DNA from: Thaumasiovibrio occultus | Lineage (GTDB): Bacteria > Pseudomonadota > Gammaproteobacteria > Enterobacterales > Vibrionaceae | NCBI GenBank assembly: GCA_019703815.1 | Contig: AP023052.1 | Span: forward strand, 682,001 to 746,000 | Direction of reading: 5' to 3' | DNA: 64,000 nt | Shown here: positions 20,392 through 30,245 of the stretch, piece after piece | Layout: the number at the start of each line of letters is the position of its first letter | Numbering within the stretch: position 1 is the first letter of the stretch | Notes under the pieces: model-generated | Databases searched by the model: none | Seen by the model: only the letters and a program-made list of their open reading frames with translations | What the model was told of the DNA's origin: nothing | Program-made: the position numbers and the translations under genes

Positions 20392-21636
20392 ATGTTAACC
20401 CGATTTGCATTGGCCCTGCTGGGCTTATGTCTTAGCCCTATGCTGTGCGCCGAAGAAAGCGCCATGCGCTGGTTAGATAATCGCTTTCGGGTTGACCCCA
20501 GTATCGAACGCATCACCTTTATGATCCATCGTGAGGAAGGTACGGGCTCGGCGGTATTGATCCGCCCGGACGGTAGCAAATTCTACGCGTGGAAGCATCC
20601 CGATGAGGTGAACTGGTACCAAGATGGCTCGATGGATATCGTCACGGTTAACTCACCGATGCCGGGCCCTTGGCAAGCGATGGGGCAAATTACGCCAGAC
20701 AATGGCATCGAGCTGATCTCCGATATCACGATGATCGCCGATGATTTTCCCGATCGCCTATATCAAAATGAAGCGTTTAAATTTACCGCTCGCATCTTTC
20801 AAGATGGTCAACCCATGGCGAATGCCGACTTTCTTGAGCGAGTGGAGTTGAACGTTGAGTTCGTGAAAGCCAATGATGTCGACGTGCAGCGCCAGCAGGT
20901 ACCGATTGAGTTGGGGCGTTTCATTAATGATGGGCGTGAGTTTGACGAGATCGCCGATGACAGTACTTTCACGATTGGATTGAATGTCGATCTTGATCCC
21001 GGGCGTTACTATGCTCGTGTCTCTTCTGACAACGGGATCTTCATGCGCTCGGTGGATAAAGAGGTGTTGGTTTATCCTGCGCCCATGCGTACCTCCTTTA
21101 TTCAAGGTCGCCACAAAGGGGAAAGTCATCAACTGTCGATTGAGCCCGATGACGGCGCTTTTGTGCCGGGAAGCCTAAGTGTGCATATCGAGCAAACCTT
21201 GCCTGATGGCAGTGTGATGGTAGAGCAGTCGCAGTCAGCGCCAGATGAAGATCGCTTAGACGCGACGATGCACAATACCCAAAAGCCCGGCCAATACCGT
21301 TGGCAAGCGTGGGTGTATGGTACCGCGAAGTATGGACAGCGCGATGTGGTCTTTACGTTACCGGAGAAAAGCTTCGCCATTCAAGCTGAGCTGGAGTTTG
21401 ATCGTCACTTAGAAGAATTCCGTCTTGCCAACGAGGCGCGTGAACGAGAAGCGGAAGAAGCGCGTTTAGCAGAAGAAAAAGCGCAAAAAGAGAAGAGTGC
21501 ATTTTTCCTGATCATTGCGCTTAATATCAGTGTGGTGGTTATTGCGCTGGTGGTGATCATGGTGATCAAAAAGCGTCGTATGCCCAAACCTGCGCCAACC
21601 GCAGTGGCATCGGGTGGCTTAGCTGAGCCGGACTAA
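20392..21636 (+). CDS. TIGR03503 family membrane protein
   Basis: This 414-residue protein has an N-terminal signal peptide (LTRFALALLGLCLSPMLCA) and a large periplasmic beta-rich region. A Glu/Ala-rich helical stretch follows (EEARLAEEKAQKEK), then one C-terminal membrane helix, FFLIIALNISVVVIALVVIM, and a short basic tail. This architecture and the position after dnaQ fit the TIGR03503 family known from Vibrio and relatives; its function is not established. I chose the ATG at 20392 because TAGGAG lies just upstream and the signal peptide starts there. An in-frame GTG 21 bases earlier overlaps dnaQ. Confidence 0.8.
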   Translation: MLTRFALALLGLCLSPMLCAEESAMRWLDNRFRVDPSIERITFMIHREEGTGSAVLIRPDGSKFYAWKHPDEVNWYQDGSMDIVTVNSPMPGPWQAMGQITPDNGIELISDITMIADDFPDRLYQNEAFKFTARIFQDGQPMANADFLERVELNVEFVKANDVDVQRQQVPIELGRFINDGREFDEIADDSTFTIGLNVDLDPGRYYARVSSDNGIFMRSVDKEVLVYPAPMRTSFIQGRHKGESHQLSIEPDDGAFVPGSLSVHIEQTLPDGSVMVEQSQSAPDEDRLDATMHNTQKPGQYRWQAWVYGTAKYGQRDVVFTLPEKSFAIQAELEFDRHLEEFRLANEAREREAEEARLAEEKAQKEKSAFFLIIALNISVVVIALVVIMVIKKRRMPKPAPTAVASGGLAEPD

Positions 21637-21671
21637 TATCTCAGCCTCACTGTTGTATCGTAGCCTAAAAG

Positions 21672-21698
21672 AAAATCCCTCCTCACGAGGGATTTTTT
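21672..21698. terminator. Bidirectional terminator between the TIGR03503 gene and fadE
   Basis: AAAATCCCTC pairs with GAGGGATTTT around a five-base loop and is flanked by A- and T-runs, between convergent genes. Confidence 0.9.
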
Positions 21699-21729
21699 GT
21701 CTTTAACGTTTCAAAACCTGACAACGACA

Positions 21730-24183
21730 CTAAGCGGCGGGTGAGGAATTGTAGTAGGCGGGCTCGACGCGTTGCGCTGCTAACGTTTCGGGATCGAAAT
21801 CATCCACGTTGATGGTACGTAGTCGACTCGCTTCGGCTTGAATGAGCCAATCCGCTTCTTGCTCGTTAATCACATCTATCGCTAATCCTTGTTCCGCTAG
21901 CTCATCTAAGCGCATAAAAGGCACTTTGCGGCCCAGTGCGCTGCAGATACGCTCGTAGATGGGCTCAGCCTTGAGTAGATCGTGTAGCGCTTGTTCAATC
22001 AGTCCGGCTGGGTTGTGCGGCGTCGGTGTTAGGTATTGATGGCGGCCCACACGTTGACGTGTCGCATTGGGCGTTTGCAACATCACCGCAAGGCGATGTT
22101 CAAGCGCGTCTTTCGGAGCCGTGCGGCGCGTACCAAACGGCAGAGTCAGTTGGCGCAAGAGCCAAGCGACGGTGCGGTTTGGGTAGTTACGCAGTAGCTG
22201 GTTTATCGCTTGCTCGGCCTGAAGCAGGGTATCTTGCAAGCACCACTCAACAAGATCGATATCTGCTTTCTGGCGACCTTCATCATCAAAACGTTTGAGG
22301 GTGGCGGTCGCCAAATAGAGCTGACTTAAGATGTCACCCAAGCGAGCGGAAATGCGCTCTTTGCGTTTAAGATCGCCGCCCAGTGTCGCCATCGAAATAT
22401 CGGCCAGTAGCGCTAATGCGGCGCTGTAACGATTGACCTGCTGATAGTAACGCTTGGTGCGATCGCGATGTGGGGCGTAGCTGCCGCGTCCGTCGGTCAG
22501 GCCGAGCCAAAAGGCGCGGCACACATTGCTGATCACAAAACCGAGATGGCCAAACAGCGCCTTATCAAAGTGCTGCAAAGCTTTGTCTTGATCTTCCAAG
22601 TAGGCCGATTGCATCTCTTCCAGCAGATAAGGATGGCAACGGATCGCACCTTGACCAAAGATGATCATCGAACGGGTGAGAATGTTGGCTCCTTCGACGG
22701 TGATGGCAATAGGCGCGCCTTGATAACCTCGCGCCAAGAAGTTACTCGGGCCTAAACAGATCCCCTTGCCACCCGCGATGTCCATGGCATCGATAACGGC
22801 TTGTTGACCACGCTGGGTGCAGTGGTATTTGACGATGGCGGAAATCACCGAGGGTTTTTGCCCCATATCTATTGCGCTAACCGTTAAGGTGGTTGCCGCA
22901 TCCAGCAGATAAGCATTACCGGCAAGGCGTGCCAGTGGCTCTTCTATCCCTTCCATCTTACCAATGGGCATTTTGAACTGACGACGAATACGGGCGTAAG
23001 CGCCGGTGGCGAGTGCGGCGGTTTTCGCGCCGCCGGTGGCATTGGACGGTAGGGTGATCCCGCGGCCCACCGATAAGCATTCCACCAACATCCGCCACCC
23101 TTGGCCCGCCATTTCCGGCCCGCCAATAATAAAATCGAGCGGAACGAACACTTGCTCGCCTTGAGTCGGGCCGTTTTGGAACGGGATATTGAGCGGGAAG
23201 TGACGACGGCCAATGCTCACCCCCGGGGTTGTTGTCGGGATCAGCGCGCAGGTAATACCGAGATCTTCGGTATCGCCGAGTAAGTGTTCAGGATCGTACA
23301 GTTTAAATGCCAGCCCGAGCACCGTGGCAATGGGCGCTAAGGTGATATAACGCTTGTTCCACGTCAGCTTCATACCGAGCACGCGCTGACCTTGCCATTC
23401 ATCGACACAGACGATGCCGAAATCGGGGATCGCACTGGCATCGGAACCGGCTTCTGGGCTGGTTAACGCAAAGCAGGGGATCTCATCGCCTCGGGCGAGC
23501 CTTGGCAGGTAATGATTTTTCTGCGCCTCGGTGCCGTAGTGTTGCAGTAATTCGCCCGGCCCCAGTGAGTTGGGCACGCCGACGGTAGAAGAGAGCACGC
23601 CGGATACGCTGGTGAGTTTTTGCAGCACTAAGGATTGGGCGTACGCCGAGAATTCTAAACCGCCATGGTGTTTTTTGATGATCATGGCAAAGAAACGCTC
23701 GTCTTTGAGGTATTGCCAAATCTCTGCGGGTAAGTCGGCTTGTTGATGGGTGATGTCAAAGTCGTTCGCCATCGCACAGACGGTTTCTACTGGGCCATCG
23801 AGGAATGCTTGTTCTTCCGGACTTAACCGTGGTGCAGGCGTGTCGTGAAGGCGATGCCAGTTCGGTTTTCCGGCAAATAATTCCGCTTCCCACCAGACGG
23901 TGCCGGCTTCAATCGCCTCTTTCTCCGTGCGCGACATTTCCGGCATCACGCGGCGAAACAGTGCTAACGCTTTTCGACTAGCGATCAGCCGAAACACGGA
24001 TGTGTTCAGGGCGACGGCGATGAGGATAAAGAATACCCAACTTAGCCAGTCAACGGCATTAAGACTGGTGCCAACGAGAAGGGTAAGGGCACTGATGGCG
24101 GTGAAGGTTTTCAAACTGGCGCGGTGATACGCCAGTATCCAAAGGACGATGATAAAGCCAAGGTAGAAGGTGAACGTTGTCAT
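21730..24183 (-). CDS. fadE: Acyl-CoA dehydrogenase FadE
   Basis: This 817-residue flavoenzyme performs the first step of fatty acid beta-oxidation, introducing a trans-2 double bond. N-terminal hydrophobic segments ([15 protein letters not shown] and a second near residue 40) suggest membrane association. The acyl-CoA dehydrogenase core includes [13 protein letters not shown] and [12 protein letters not shown]. It is followed by the long C-terminal region characteristic of E. coli FadE (814 residues) rather than shorter ACADs. The ATG at 24183 has AAGGAG upstream; an in-frame TTG six codons earlier is rejected. A FadR-like site lies about 135-150 bases upstream. Confidence 0.96.
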   Translation of the reverse strand: MTTFTFYLGFIIVLWILAYHRASLKTFTAISALTLLVGTSLNAVDWLSWVFFILIAVALNTSVFRLIASRKALALFRRVMPEMSRTEKEAIEAGTVWWEAELFAGKPNWHRLHDTPAPRLSPEEQAFLDGPVETVCAMANDFDITHQQADLPAEIWQYLKDERFFAMIIKKHHGGLEFSAYAQSLVLQKLTSVSGVLSSTVGVPNSLGPGELLQHYGTEAQKNHYLPRLARGDEIPCFALTSPEAGSDASAIPDFGIVCVDEWQGQRVLGMKLTWNKRYITLAPIATVLGLAFKLYDPEHLLGDTEDLGITCALIPTTTPGVSIGRRHFPLNIPFQNGPTQGEQVFVPLDFIIGGPEMAGQGWRMLVECLSVGRGITLPSNATGGAKTAALATGAYARIRRQFKMPIGKMEGIEEPLARLAGNAYLLDAATTLTVSAIDMGQKPSVISAIVKYHCTQRGQQAVIDAMDIAGGKGICLGPSNFLARGYQGAPIAITVEGANILTRSMIIFGQGAIRCHPYLLEEMQSAYLEDQDKALQHFDKALFGHLGFVISNVCRAFWLGLTDGRGSYAPHRDRTKRYYQQVNRYSAALALLADISMATLGGDLKRKERISARLGDILSQLYLATATLKRFDDEGRQKADIDLVEWCLQDTLLQAEQAINQLLRNYPNRTVAWLLRQLTLPFGTRRTAPKDALEHRLAVMLQTPNATRQRVGRHQYLTPTPHNPAGLIEQALHDLLKAEPIYERICSALGRKVPFMRLDELAEQGLAIDVINEQEADWLIQAEASRLRTINVDDFDPETLAAQRVEPAYYNSSPAA

Positions 24184-24567
24184 AAAGCTCTCCTTGTTCA
24201 ACAGGTGGCTATGGCGCCGTATTCGGCGGGCTTAACCTCTCTCGTGAAGTTCTGATCTGTGCGTCACTGGTCTTAAAACGCACAGACTTCATCTTTCTAC
24301 GTAGAAATAAAGGTAAGAGGTCATACCACTAAAAATAGTGTAACTTAGATATTTGTCATTTGTGAAATAAATGTTGATTTTGCTTTGACGGGAATAAAAC
24401 GCCGAGAGCGCAACGATGAATTGGGCGAATAAAGTGGCGAAAACGTAGGCAAAATGCGCTGTTAATGTCACGCAGTCTCAGTAGAGAGGTCGACAGGGCT
24501 GATCATTTACAGTTAAATGGTGGTCATATTCTGGCTGTCTCTGACGGCGCAACAGTAGAGATGAACT
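24184..24567. other. Divergent regulatory region fadE-gmhA
   Basis: This 384-base non-coding stretch separates the divergent fadE and gmhA starts. It is AT-rich in the middle and holds a FadR-like site (annotated separately). On the fadE strand, ATGACA and TATTTT spaced 16 bases apart could form a promoter immediately before that site. No ORF or RNA gene is seen. Confidence 0.5.
24316..24330 (-). promoter_or_regulatory. Predicted FadR operator of fadE
   Basis: On the fadE strand the site reads AGTGGTATGACCTCT, sharing the TGGTnnGACC core of E. coli FadR operators. It lies just downstream of a plausible -10 (TATTTT). FadR bound there would block fadE transcription until acyl-CoA releases it. 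This is motif matching by eye; binding is inferred. Confidence 0.55.
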
Positions 24568-25146
24568 ATGTACAGTGATTTGATCCGTGGTGAGTTGGAA
24601 GAAGCCGCAAAGGTGTTGAATGCGTTTCTAAGCGATCCGAAAAACATTGCTGATATTGAAGCAGCAGCGCGCTTGCTGGCTGAGTCATTCAAAGCGGGAG
24701 GCAAAGTGCTGTCTTGCGGTAATGGTGGCTCGCATTGTGATGCCATGCACTTTGCAGAAGAGTTGACTGGTCGCTACCGCGAAAACCGTCCGGGTTACCC
24801 GGGTATCGCGATTTCAGACCCAAGCCATTTGTCGTGTGTGAGCAATGATTTCGGCTACGATTTCGTGTTCTCTCGCTACCTTGAAGCGGTAGGTCGTGAA
24901 GGTGATGTGCTGTTTGGTCTGTCGACATCAGGCAATTCTGGCAACATCATTAAAGCCATTGAAGCGGCAAAAGATAAAGGCATCAAGACCATTGCGTTGA
25001 CCGGTAAAGACGGTGGCAAGATGGCAGGCATGGCCGATATTGAGATCCGTGTGCCACACTTTGGTTATGCTGATCGCATTCAAGAAGTGCATATTAAGAT
25101 CATCCATATCTTGATCATGTTGGTTGAAAAAGAGATGGAAAAATAA
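24568..25146 (+). CDS. gmhA: Sedoheptulose-7-phosphate isomerase GmhA
   Basis: This 192-residue SIS-domain enzyme converts sedoheptulose 7-phosphate to glycero-manno-heptose 7-phosphate, the first step towards LPS core heptose. Diagnostic stretches are [38 protein letters not shown] and [15 protein letters not shown]. Length equals E. coli GmhA (192). It is divergent from fadE and 21 bases upstream of yafJ, an order conserved in E. coli (fadE-lpcA-yafJ). Confidence 0.97.
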   Translation: MYSDLIRGELEEAAKVLNAFLSDPKNIADIEAAARLLAESFKAGGKVLSCGNGGSHCDAMHFAEELTGRYRENRPGYPGIAISDPSHLSCVSNDFGYDFVFSRYLEAVGREGDVLFGLSTSGNSGNIIKAIEAAKDKGIKTIALTGKDGGKMAGMADIEIRVPHFGYADRIQEVHIKIIHILIMLVEKEMEK

Positions 25147-25167
25147 GGCAAGGAGATCACAGGGAGT

Positions 25168-25980
25168 ATGTGTGAACTACTTGGTATGAGTGCAAATGTC
25201 CCAACGGACATTTGCTTTAGCTTTACCGGCTTAATGCAGCGCGGTGGTAATACCGGCCCACATTGTGATGGCTGGGGGATCACCTTTTATAACGGTAAAG
25301 GCTACCAAAATTTTAAAGATCCGAGCCCAAGTTGCGCCTCGCGGATCGCGCAGCTCGTCCAACAATATCCGATAAAAAGCTGTGCTGTGATCAGTCATAT
25401 TCGCCAAGCTAATCGTGGTGAAGTGAGTTTGGTGAATACCCACCCGTTTACTCGTGAGCTTTGGGGTCACTATTGGACGTTTGCCCACAATGGCCAGCTC
25501 ACCGGTTACGACACCCTCGACACGGGACGCTTTGAGCCTGTGGGCGATACCGACAGCGAACGCGCGTTTTGCTGGCTACTGAGTCAACTGGAAACCAGCT
25601 TTCCTGGCGGTCGACCTGAGCCGGAGAAACTCTATGCCAAGTTGGCGGCGTGTTGTGATGAACTAAGACAACTTGGTGTGTACAACATGTTGTTGTCTGA
25701 TGGCTTTGTTGTCGCGACCTACTGCACCAATAATCTGTACTGGATCACTCGCCGAGCCCCGTTTGGTAAAGCGTCATTGATTGATGAAGAAGTCACTATC
25801 GATTTCCAACAAGAGACGACCCCGAATGATGTGGTGACGGTGATCGCAACGCAACCGCTGACTAACAACGAGCAGTGGACACGGATGCTGATGGGTGAGT
25901 TGTGTGTGTTTAAACACGGTGAAGTGGTTTACCGCAAAGACGGCAGCGCCCATCCTGTTGTGCCACCCACGCAGAAGTAA
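25168..25980 (+). CDS. yafJ: Class II glutamine amidotransferase domain protein YafJ
   Basis: This 270-residue protein starts MCELLGMSANVPTDI, placing a nucleophilic Cys at position 2 as in N-terminal-nucleophile amidotransferases. Supporting motifs are GPHCDGWGITFY, SHIRQANRGEVSLVNTHPF and WTFAHNGQLTGY. It has the glutaminase domain alone with no fused synthase, so its acceptor substrate is unknown. It follows gmhA on the same strand and ends at a strong terminator shared with convergent purN. Confidence 0.9.
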   Translation: MCELLGMSANVPTDICFSFTGLMQRGGNTGPHCDGWGITFYNGKGYQNFKDPSPSCASRIAQLVQQYPIKSCAVISHIRQANRGEVSLVNTHPFTRELWGHYWTFAHNGQLTGYDTLDTGRFEPVGDTDSERAFCWLLSQLETSFPGGRPEPEKLYAKLAACCDELRQLGVYNMLLSDGFVVATYCTNNLYWITRRAPFGKASLIDEEVTIDFQQETTPNDVVTVIATQPLTNNEQWTRMLMGELCVFKHGEVVYRKDGSAHPVVPPTQK

Positions 25981-25999
25981 ACGTGTGAACTTAGCGCAT

Positions 26000-26026
26000 A
26001 AAAAAACCGCCGACGGCGGTTTTTTT
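26000..26026. terminator. Bidirectional terminator between yafJ and purN
   Basis: AAAAAACCGCC and GGCGGTTTTTT form a hairpin with a three-base loop between convergent genes. Confidence 0.9.
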
Positions 26027-26071
26027 GTGGTTATTCTCTGGCGCGTTGTCACTTTCTAGAGTGCGCGCGAT

Positions 26072-26719
26072 TTACTCGTCGTCGCTGGCGTAACCGTGTG
26101 ACGGCAGGCGTGTGCTATCAAGCCAAGCGTGGTTGTCTTGGAAACGCAGACGCTCTTTGACAAACCAGTCAGCGACGAGCGGAAAGATGCGGTGCTCTTG
26201 CTCTTGCACGCGATCTTGAATGTCGCTGGCGTCATCGTTGTCAAAGATAGGCACTTTGGCTTGCAGGATCACCGGACCGCCATCTAGCTCTTCCGTCACG
26301 AAATGAACGCTCGTACCGTGCTCGCTATCACCTGCGTCTAACGCACGTTGATGGGTATTCAGCCCCGGATATTTAGGCAATAGGGATGGATGAATATTGA
26401 TCATCCGGCCTAAAAAGCGTTGCACGAAGGCCGATGACAAAATGCGCATGTAGCCGGCAAGGATGATCAGATCGGGCGCATAAGCGTCGATTTGATCGGC
26501 CAATGCGGCGTCGAACGCATCACGATCAGCAAAATCACTTTGCTGTACGCTGATCGCGTCGACACCTGCTAAACGGGCTCTTTCGAGCCCATATGCATCC
26601 GCCTTATTGGAGAAGACCGCAACCACTTGACTGTTGGTGATTTTCCCTTGCGAAGTCGCATCCAGAATGGCCTGTAAATTGGAGCCATGACCGGAAATCA
26701 ACACAACGATCTTTTTCAT
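26072..26719 (-). CDS. purN: Phosphoribosylglycinamide formyltransferase PurN
   Basis: This 215-residue enzyme uses 10-formyltetrahydrofolate to formylate GAR, the third step of purine synthesis. Its signature INIHPSLLPKYPGLNTHQRA contains the catalytic Asn and His, and the conserved Asp is in EELDGGPVILQ. The phosphate-binding start VLISGHGSNLQAI is also present. It begins two bases after the purM stop, forming the purMN operon. Confidence 0.97.
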   Translation of the reverse strand: MKKIVVLISGHGSNLQAILDATSQGKITNSQVVAVFSNKADAYGLERARLAGVDAISVQQSDFADRDAFDAALADQIDAYAPDLIILAGYMRILSSAFVQRFLGRMINIHPSLLPKYPGLNTHQRALDAGDSEHGTSVHFVTEELDGGPVILQAKVPIFDNDDASDIQDRVQEQEHRIFPLVADWFVKERLRFQDNHAWLDSTRLPSHGYASDDE

Positions 26720-26721
26720 GG

Positions 26722-27762
26722 TTAGATGATCTCGACTTGCTCTTCACCGTCAGCCGCCTCTGCGATCTGACCTAGAAGCCAAGCGTTTTCGCCTTCCGCT
26801 TTTAGGATTTCAATCGCTTGCGCTGCGTGCTCTTGAGGCAGGGCAATCACTAAACCGACACCACAGTTAAAGGTACGGAACATTTCGTAACGCTCAACGT
26901 TGCCTTGCTCTTGCAGCCAGTTAAAGATCGCCGGCATTTGCCAGCTGTTGCCTTCAACCACGGCTTTGGTACCTTGTGGCAACACGCGCGGGATGTTTTC
27001 CCAGAAGCCGCCACCGGTGATGTGAGAAATTGCGTGAACTGGCGTGGTTTCCAGCAGTTTCAGCACCGATTTTACATAGATGCGCGTTGGCTCTAGCAGG
27101 TGATCAGCCAGTGTCTTGCCTTCAAGCTCTTGGCTTAAATCGGCATTGGAAACCTCGATAATTTTGCGCACTAGCGAGTAGCCGTTAGAGTGTGGGCCAC
27201 TTGAGCCCAGCGCGATCAGCGCATCGCCCGCTTTGACTTTCGTACCATCAATCACTTCTGACTTTTCAGCAACACCCACGCAGAAGCCTGCCACGTCGTA
27301 GTCTTCACCGTGGTACATTCCCGGCATTTCTGCCGTTTCACCACCGATCAGCGCACAACCTGATTGCAAACAGCCTTCGCCAATACCGGCAACAACGGCA
27401 GCCGCAGTATCGACGTCTAGCTTGCCGGTCGCGTAGTAATCTAGGAAAAATAGCGGCTCAGCACCTTGCACGATAAGGTCGTTAACACACATCGCGACTA
27501 AGTCGATACCAATGGTGTCGTGACGGTTAAGATCCATCGCCAAACGCAGTTTTGTACCCACGCCGTCAGTACCTGAAACCAGCACGGGCTCTTTGTATTT
27601 GGTTGGCAACTGGCATAGCGCGCCAAAACCGCCAATTCCGCCCATAACTTCAGGGCGATGCGTGCGTTTTACCACACCTTTAATTCGGTCAACCAATGCG
27701 TTACCTGCATCGATATCGACACCTGCATCTTTATAGCTCAGAGATGATTTATTACCGCTCAC
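26722..27762 (-). CDS. purM: Phosphoribosylformylglycinamidine cyclo-ligase PurM
   Basis: This 346-residue ATP-dependent enzyme closes the imidazole ring to make AIR in purine synthesis. Signature stretches are [38 protein letters not shown] and [16 protein letters not shown]. The start codon is GTG, supported by GAGGG seven bases upstream and by length (E. coli PurM 345). The first gene of purMN; a PurR box lies about 65 bases upstream. Confidence 0.97.
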   Translation of the reverse strand: MSGNKSSLSYKDAGVDIDAGNALVDRIKGVVKRTHRPEVMGGIGGFGALCQLPTKYKEPVLVSGTDGVGTKLRLAMDLNRHDTIGIDLVAMCVNDLIVQGAEPLFFLDYYATGKLDVDTAAAVVAGIGEGCLQSGCALIGGETAEMPGMYHGEDYDVAGFCVGVAEKSEVIDGTKVKAGDALIALGSSGPHSNGYSLVRKIIEVSNADLSQELEGKTLADHLLEPTRIYVKSVLKLLETTPVHAISHITGGGFWENIPRVLPQGTKAVVEGNSWQMPAIFNWLQEQGNVERYEMFRTFNCGVGLVIALPQEHAAQAIEILKAEGENAWLLGQIAEAADGEEQVEII

Positions 27763-27825
27763 GAATGGACCCTCACCGCGTTTAAGATTGAAAGCGCCGC
27801 TATTCTAACAGCAGTCGTAAGCGAA

Positions 27826-27841
27826 AGGAAAACGTTTGCGT
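27826..27841. promoter_or_regulatory. PurR operator upstream of purM
   Basis: AGGAAAACGTTTGCGT matches 14 of 16 positions of the E. coli PurR consensus palindrome ACGCAAACGTTTGCGT. It lies in the purM-upp divergent region. Repression of purMN by PurR with hypoxanthine or guanine is the expected role. Confidence 0.8.
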
Positions 27842-27963
27842 AAAAATCTTTGCCTGCGAAATAACGCATTTTGACGCGTAATCGTGACGGACCGTCTATA
27901 AATAATGACATGGGCAAATGGCATTACTCGATACGCAATGCTGTGAAATAGTGTTGACTCCTG

Positions 27964-27969
27964 TATAAT
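27964..27969 (+). promoter_or_regulatory. Candidate -10 element of upp
   Basis: A perfect TATAAT lies 37 bases before the upp start codon. The hexamer 17 bases upstream, CTGTGA, is a poor -35, so a factor-dependent promoter is possible. Confidence 0.45.
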
Positions 27970-28006
27970 TCGGAAAATTATCATTCAATTCTTAGGGTAG
28001 AGCAGT

Positions 28007-28633
28007 ATGAAAGTCGTTGAAGTCAAACATCCTCTGGTGAAACATAAAATCGGTTTGATGCGTGAAGGGGATATCAGCACTAAACGTTTCCGTGAGTTGG
28101 CGACTGAAGTTGGTAGCCTGCTGACTTATGAAGCAACGGCTGACTTTGAAACCGAGAAAGTAGTGATTGAAGGCTGGAACGGTCCAGTTGAAATCGACCA
28201 AATCAAAGGTAAAAAAGTAACTGTTGTACCAATTCTACGTGCCGGTCTTGGCATGATGGATGGCGTACTTGAGCACATCCCAAGCGCGCGTATCTCTGTT
28301 GTTGGTATCTACCGTGACGAAGAGACGCTAGAGCCAGTACCTTACTTCAACAAATTGGCGTCAAACATCGAAGAGCGTATGGCACTGGTTGTTGACCCAA
28401 TGTTAGCGACTGGCGGCTCAATGATCGCCACTATCGATCTATTGAAAGAAAAAGGCTGTCGCTCAATCAAAGTCTTGGTGTTGGTAGCCGCGCCTGAAGG
28501 TATTGCCGCGCTAGAAAAAGCGCACCCAGACGTTGAGCTTTACACTGCGGCTATCGATGAGAAGCTAAACGACAAAGGTTACATCGTTCCGGGTCTTGGC
28601 GACGCAGGCGATAAGATCTTCGGTACTAAGTAA
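28007..28633 (+). CDS. upp: Uracil phosphoribosyltransferase
   Basis: This 208-residue pyrimidine-salvage enzyme converts uracil and PRPP to UMP. The PRPP-binding loop is [19 protein letters not shown]. The uracil-binding C-terminus is [18 protein letters not shown], and [13 protein letters not shown] is also diagnostic. Length equals E. coli Upp (208). In E. coli upp and uraA form one operon; here uraA is on the opposite strand, ending toward upp. Confidence 0.98.
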   Translation: MKVVEVKHPLVKHKIGLMREGDISTKRFRELATEVGSLLTYEATADFETEKVVIEGWNGPVEIDQIKGKKVTVVPILRAGLGMMDGVLEHIPSARISVVGIYRDEETLEPVPYFNKLASNIEERMALVVDPMLATGGSMIATIDLLKEKGCRSIKVLVLVAAPEGIAALEKAHPDVELYTAAIDEKLNDKGYIVPGLGDAGDKIFGTK

Positions 28634-28695
28634 TCTCTGAGTGATTCATTCGCGGATTCATTATTGAATTGGCGAATCGAATACACATTGGATAC

Positions 28696-28731
28696 AAAAA
28701 GGGGCGTTACCTCAGGTAACGCCCCTTTTTT
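28696..28731. terminator. Bidirectional terminator between upp and uraA
   Basis: GGGGCGTTACC and GGTAACGCCCC pair around TCA, flanked by A5 and T6, between convergent genes. Confidence 0.93.
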
Positions 28732-28751
28732 AGCTTGAAGAATCGCGCTGA

Positions 28752-29978
28752 TTAGTGACCGCTATTGTTTTGCTCAGCAAAGTGCTTTGGCAGAACAAGG
28801 TTCAAGATAATCGCGAGAATACCACAAAGACCAACACCGCCTAGCTCGAAGCCACCGAAGCCAAACTTCATACCACCGATACCGAAGACTAGGGTTACCG
28901 ACACGATGATCATGTTGCGTGGGTTAGACAAATCGATGTGGTGTTTGATCAGGCTGTTCATACCCACTGAGGCAATAGAGCCAAAGAGCAGAAGCATGAT
29001 CCCGCCCATTACTGGCTCAGGAATGGTTTGCAAGAACGCGCCCAGTTTACCCACGAACGCCAATACGATCGCCGTGATCGCTGTCCACGTCATGATTACT
29101 GGGTTGAAGGCTTTGGTTAGCATTACCGCGCCAGTCACTTCACTGTAAGTGGTGTTTGGCGGCGCGCCCATCATAGACGCTGCAATTGTTGCGATACCGT
29201 CACCCATCATGGTGCGATGCAAGCCAGGCTTTTTAACGAAGTCTTTGCCTGCTACGTTTGAGATCGCTAGCATATCGCCAACGTGTTCAATTGCCGGCGC
29301 AATCGCTACTGGCAGAATGTACAAAATCGCCGCAAGGTTAAACTCAGGCGTCACGAAGTTAGGCATTGATAGCCACGCTGCTTCACGAATTGGCGTGAAG
29401 TCAACAAAGCCAAAGAACATCGCCGCGATGTAACCGGTAGTGATACCCGCCAAAATCGGAATAAGACGGAAGATGCCTTTACCAAACAAGCTAAAGCAAA
29501 TGGTCGTGGTCAGAGAAATTGCCGCCACAATCATCGCATGAGTTTGGTTGAGCCAGTTGGCTTGGTCGCCACCGACTTGGCCTAGCGAGTAGCTAACAGC
29601 GACTGGCGCAAGGTTCAAACCGATCACCATGATCACCGGGCCAACCACCACAGGCGGTAGCAAACGTTGTACGATGCCCACGCCACGTACTTTGATCAGA
29701 CCGCCAAGAGCCAAGTACACCAAACCGGCGCACATCATTCCGCCCATAGTGGCAGGAAGACCCCATTCGGCAATACCAAAAGAAAGAGGAGCGATAAAAG
29801 CAAAAGAAGAAGCGAGGAAGATAGGAACTTGACGTTTGGTGACTAATTGGAAGAGGAGGGTACCGACACCCGCACCGAGAAGAGCTAGGCTAGGATCGAG
29901 TCCGGTGAGCACCGGAACCAGTACCAGGGAGCCAAATGCAACAAAGAGCATTTGCCCACCAAGCAGCGCATTTTTCAT
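28752..29978 (-). CDS. uraA: Uracil:proton symporter UraA (NCS2 family)
   Basis: This 408-residue polytopic inner-membrane permease has about 14 hydrophobic segments. The NCS2 substrate-site motifs are visible: PAIEHVGDMLAISNV, with the conserved Glu and His, and PNTTYSEVTGAV, with the second Glu. It imports uracil for Upp, whose gene converges on it. GAGGT precedes the ATG. In E. coli hda follows uraA; here the upstream neighbour is a DUF2066 gene and hda is not seen. Confidence 0.94.
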   Translation of the reverse strand: MKNALLGGQMLFVAFGSLVLVPVLTGLDPSLALLGAGVGTLLFQLVTKRQVPIFLASSFAFIAPLSFGIAEWGLPATMGGMMCAGLVYLALGGLIKVRGVGIVQRLLPPVVVGPVIMVIGLNLAPVAVSYSLGQVGGDQANWLNQTHAMIVAAISLTTTICFSLFGKGIFRLIPILAGITTGYIAAMFFGFVDFTPIREAAWLSMPNFVTPEFNLAAILYILPVAIAPAIEHVGDMLAISNVAGKDFVKKPGLHRTMMGDGIATIAASMMGAPPNTTYSEVTGAVMLTKAFNPVIMTWTAITAIVLAFVGKLGAFLQTIPEPVMGGIMLLLFGSIASVGMNSLIKHHIDLSNPRNMIIVSVTLVFGIGGMKFGFGGFELGGVGLCGILAIILNLVLPKHFAEQNNSGH

Positions 29979-30245
29979 GGAACGACCTCATTTTCAAAGC
30001 AAAATCGCGGGAGTTTACCATGCATTGGCGGCGCGGTGATATATTTCATAGTGATTTGTATTGTAAATCGCGATAAATCTTTTTTATCTGCTGGGTTTTA
30101 GGCAAACACTAGGTGATACCTTTTGTAAATTGAGTACACTGTAAACAGTTTGTCAATTCCGCCACCTAAGCGGTTATTATCATTGCCGAGAATGGTCTGT
30201 TAACAGTAAGATCGGAAGGTTATTGAATTCTAACAGAGACGAGTT

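Noticed and set aside
24340-24400. CRP site in the fadE-gmhA region
   Set aside because: Only one half (TGTGA) is good; the second half does not fit TCACA.
30200-30245. GTAAG...AGGTTA sequence before the DUF2066 gene as another regulator box
   Set aside because: The two halves are not spaced 11 bp apart, so it does not match the motif of boxes A-C.
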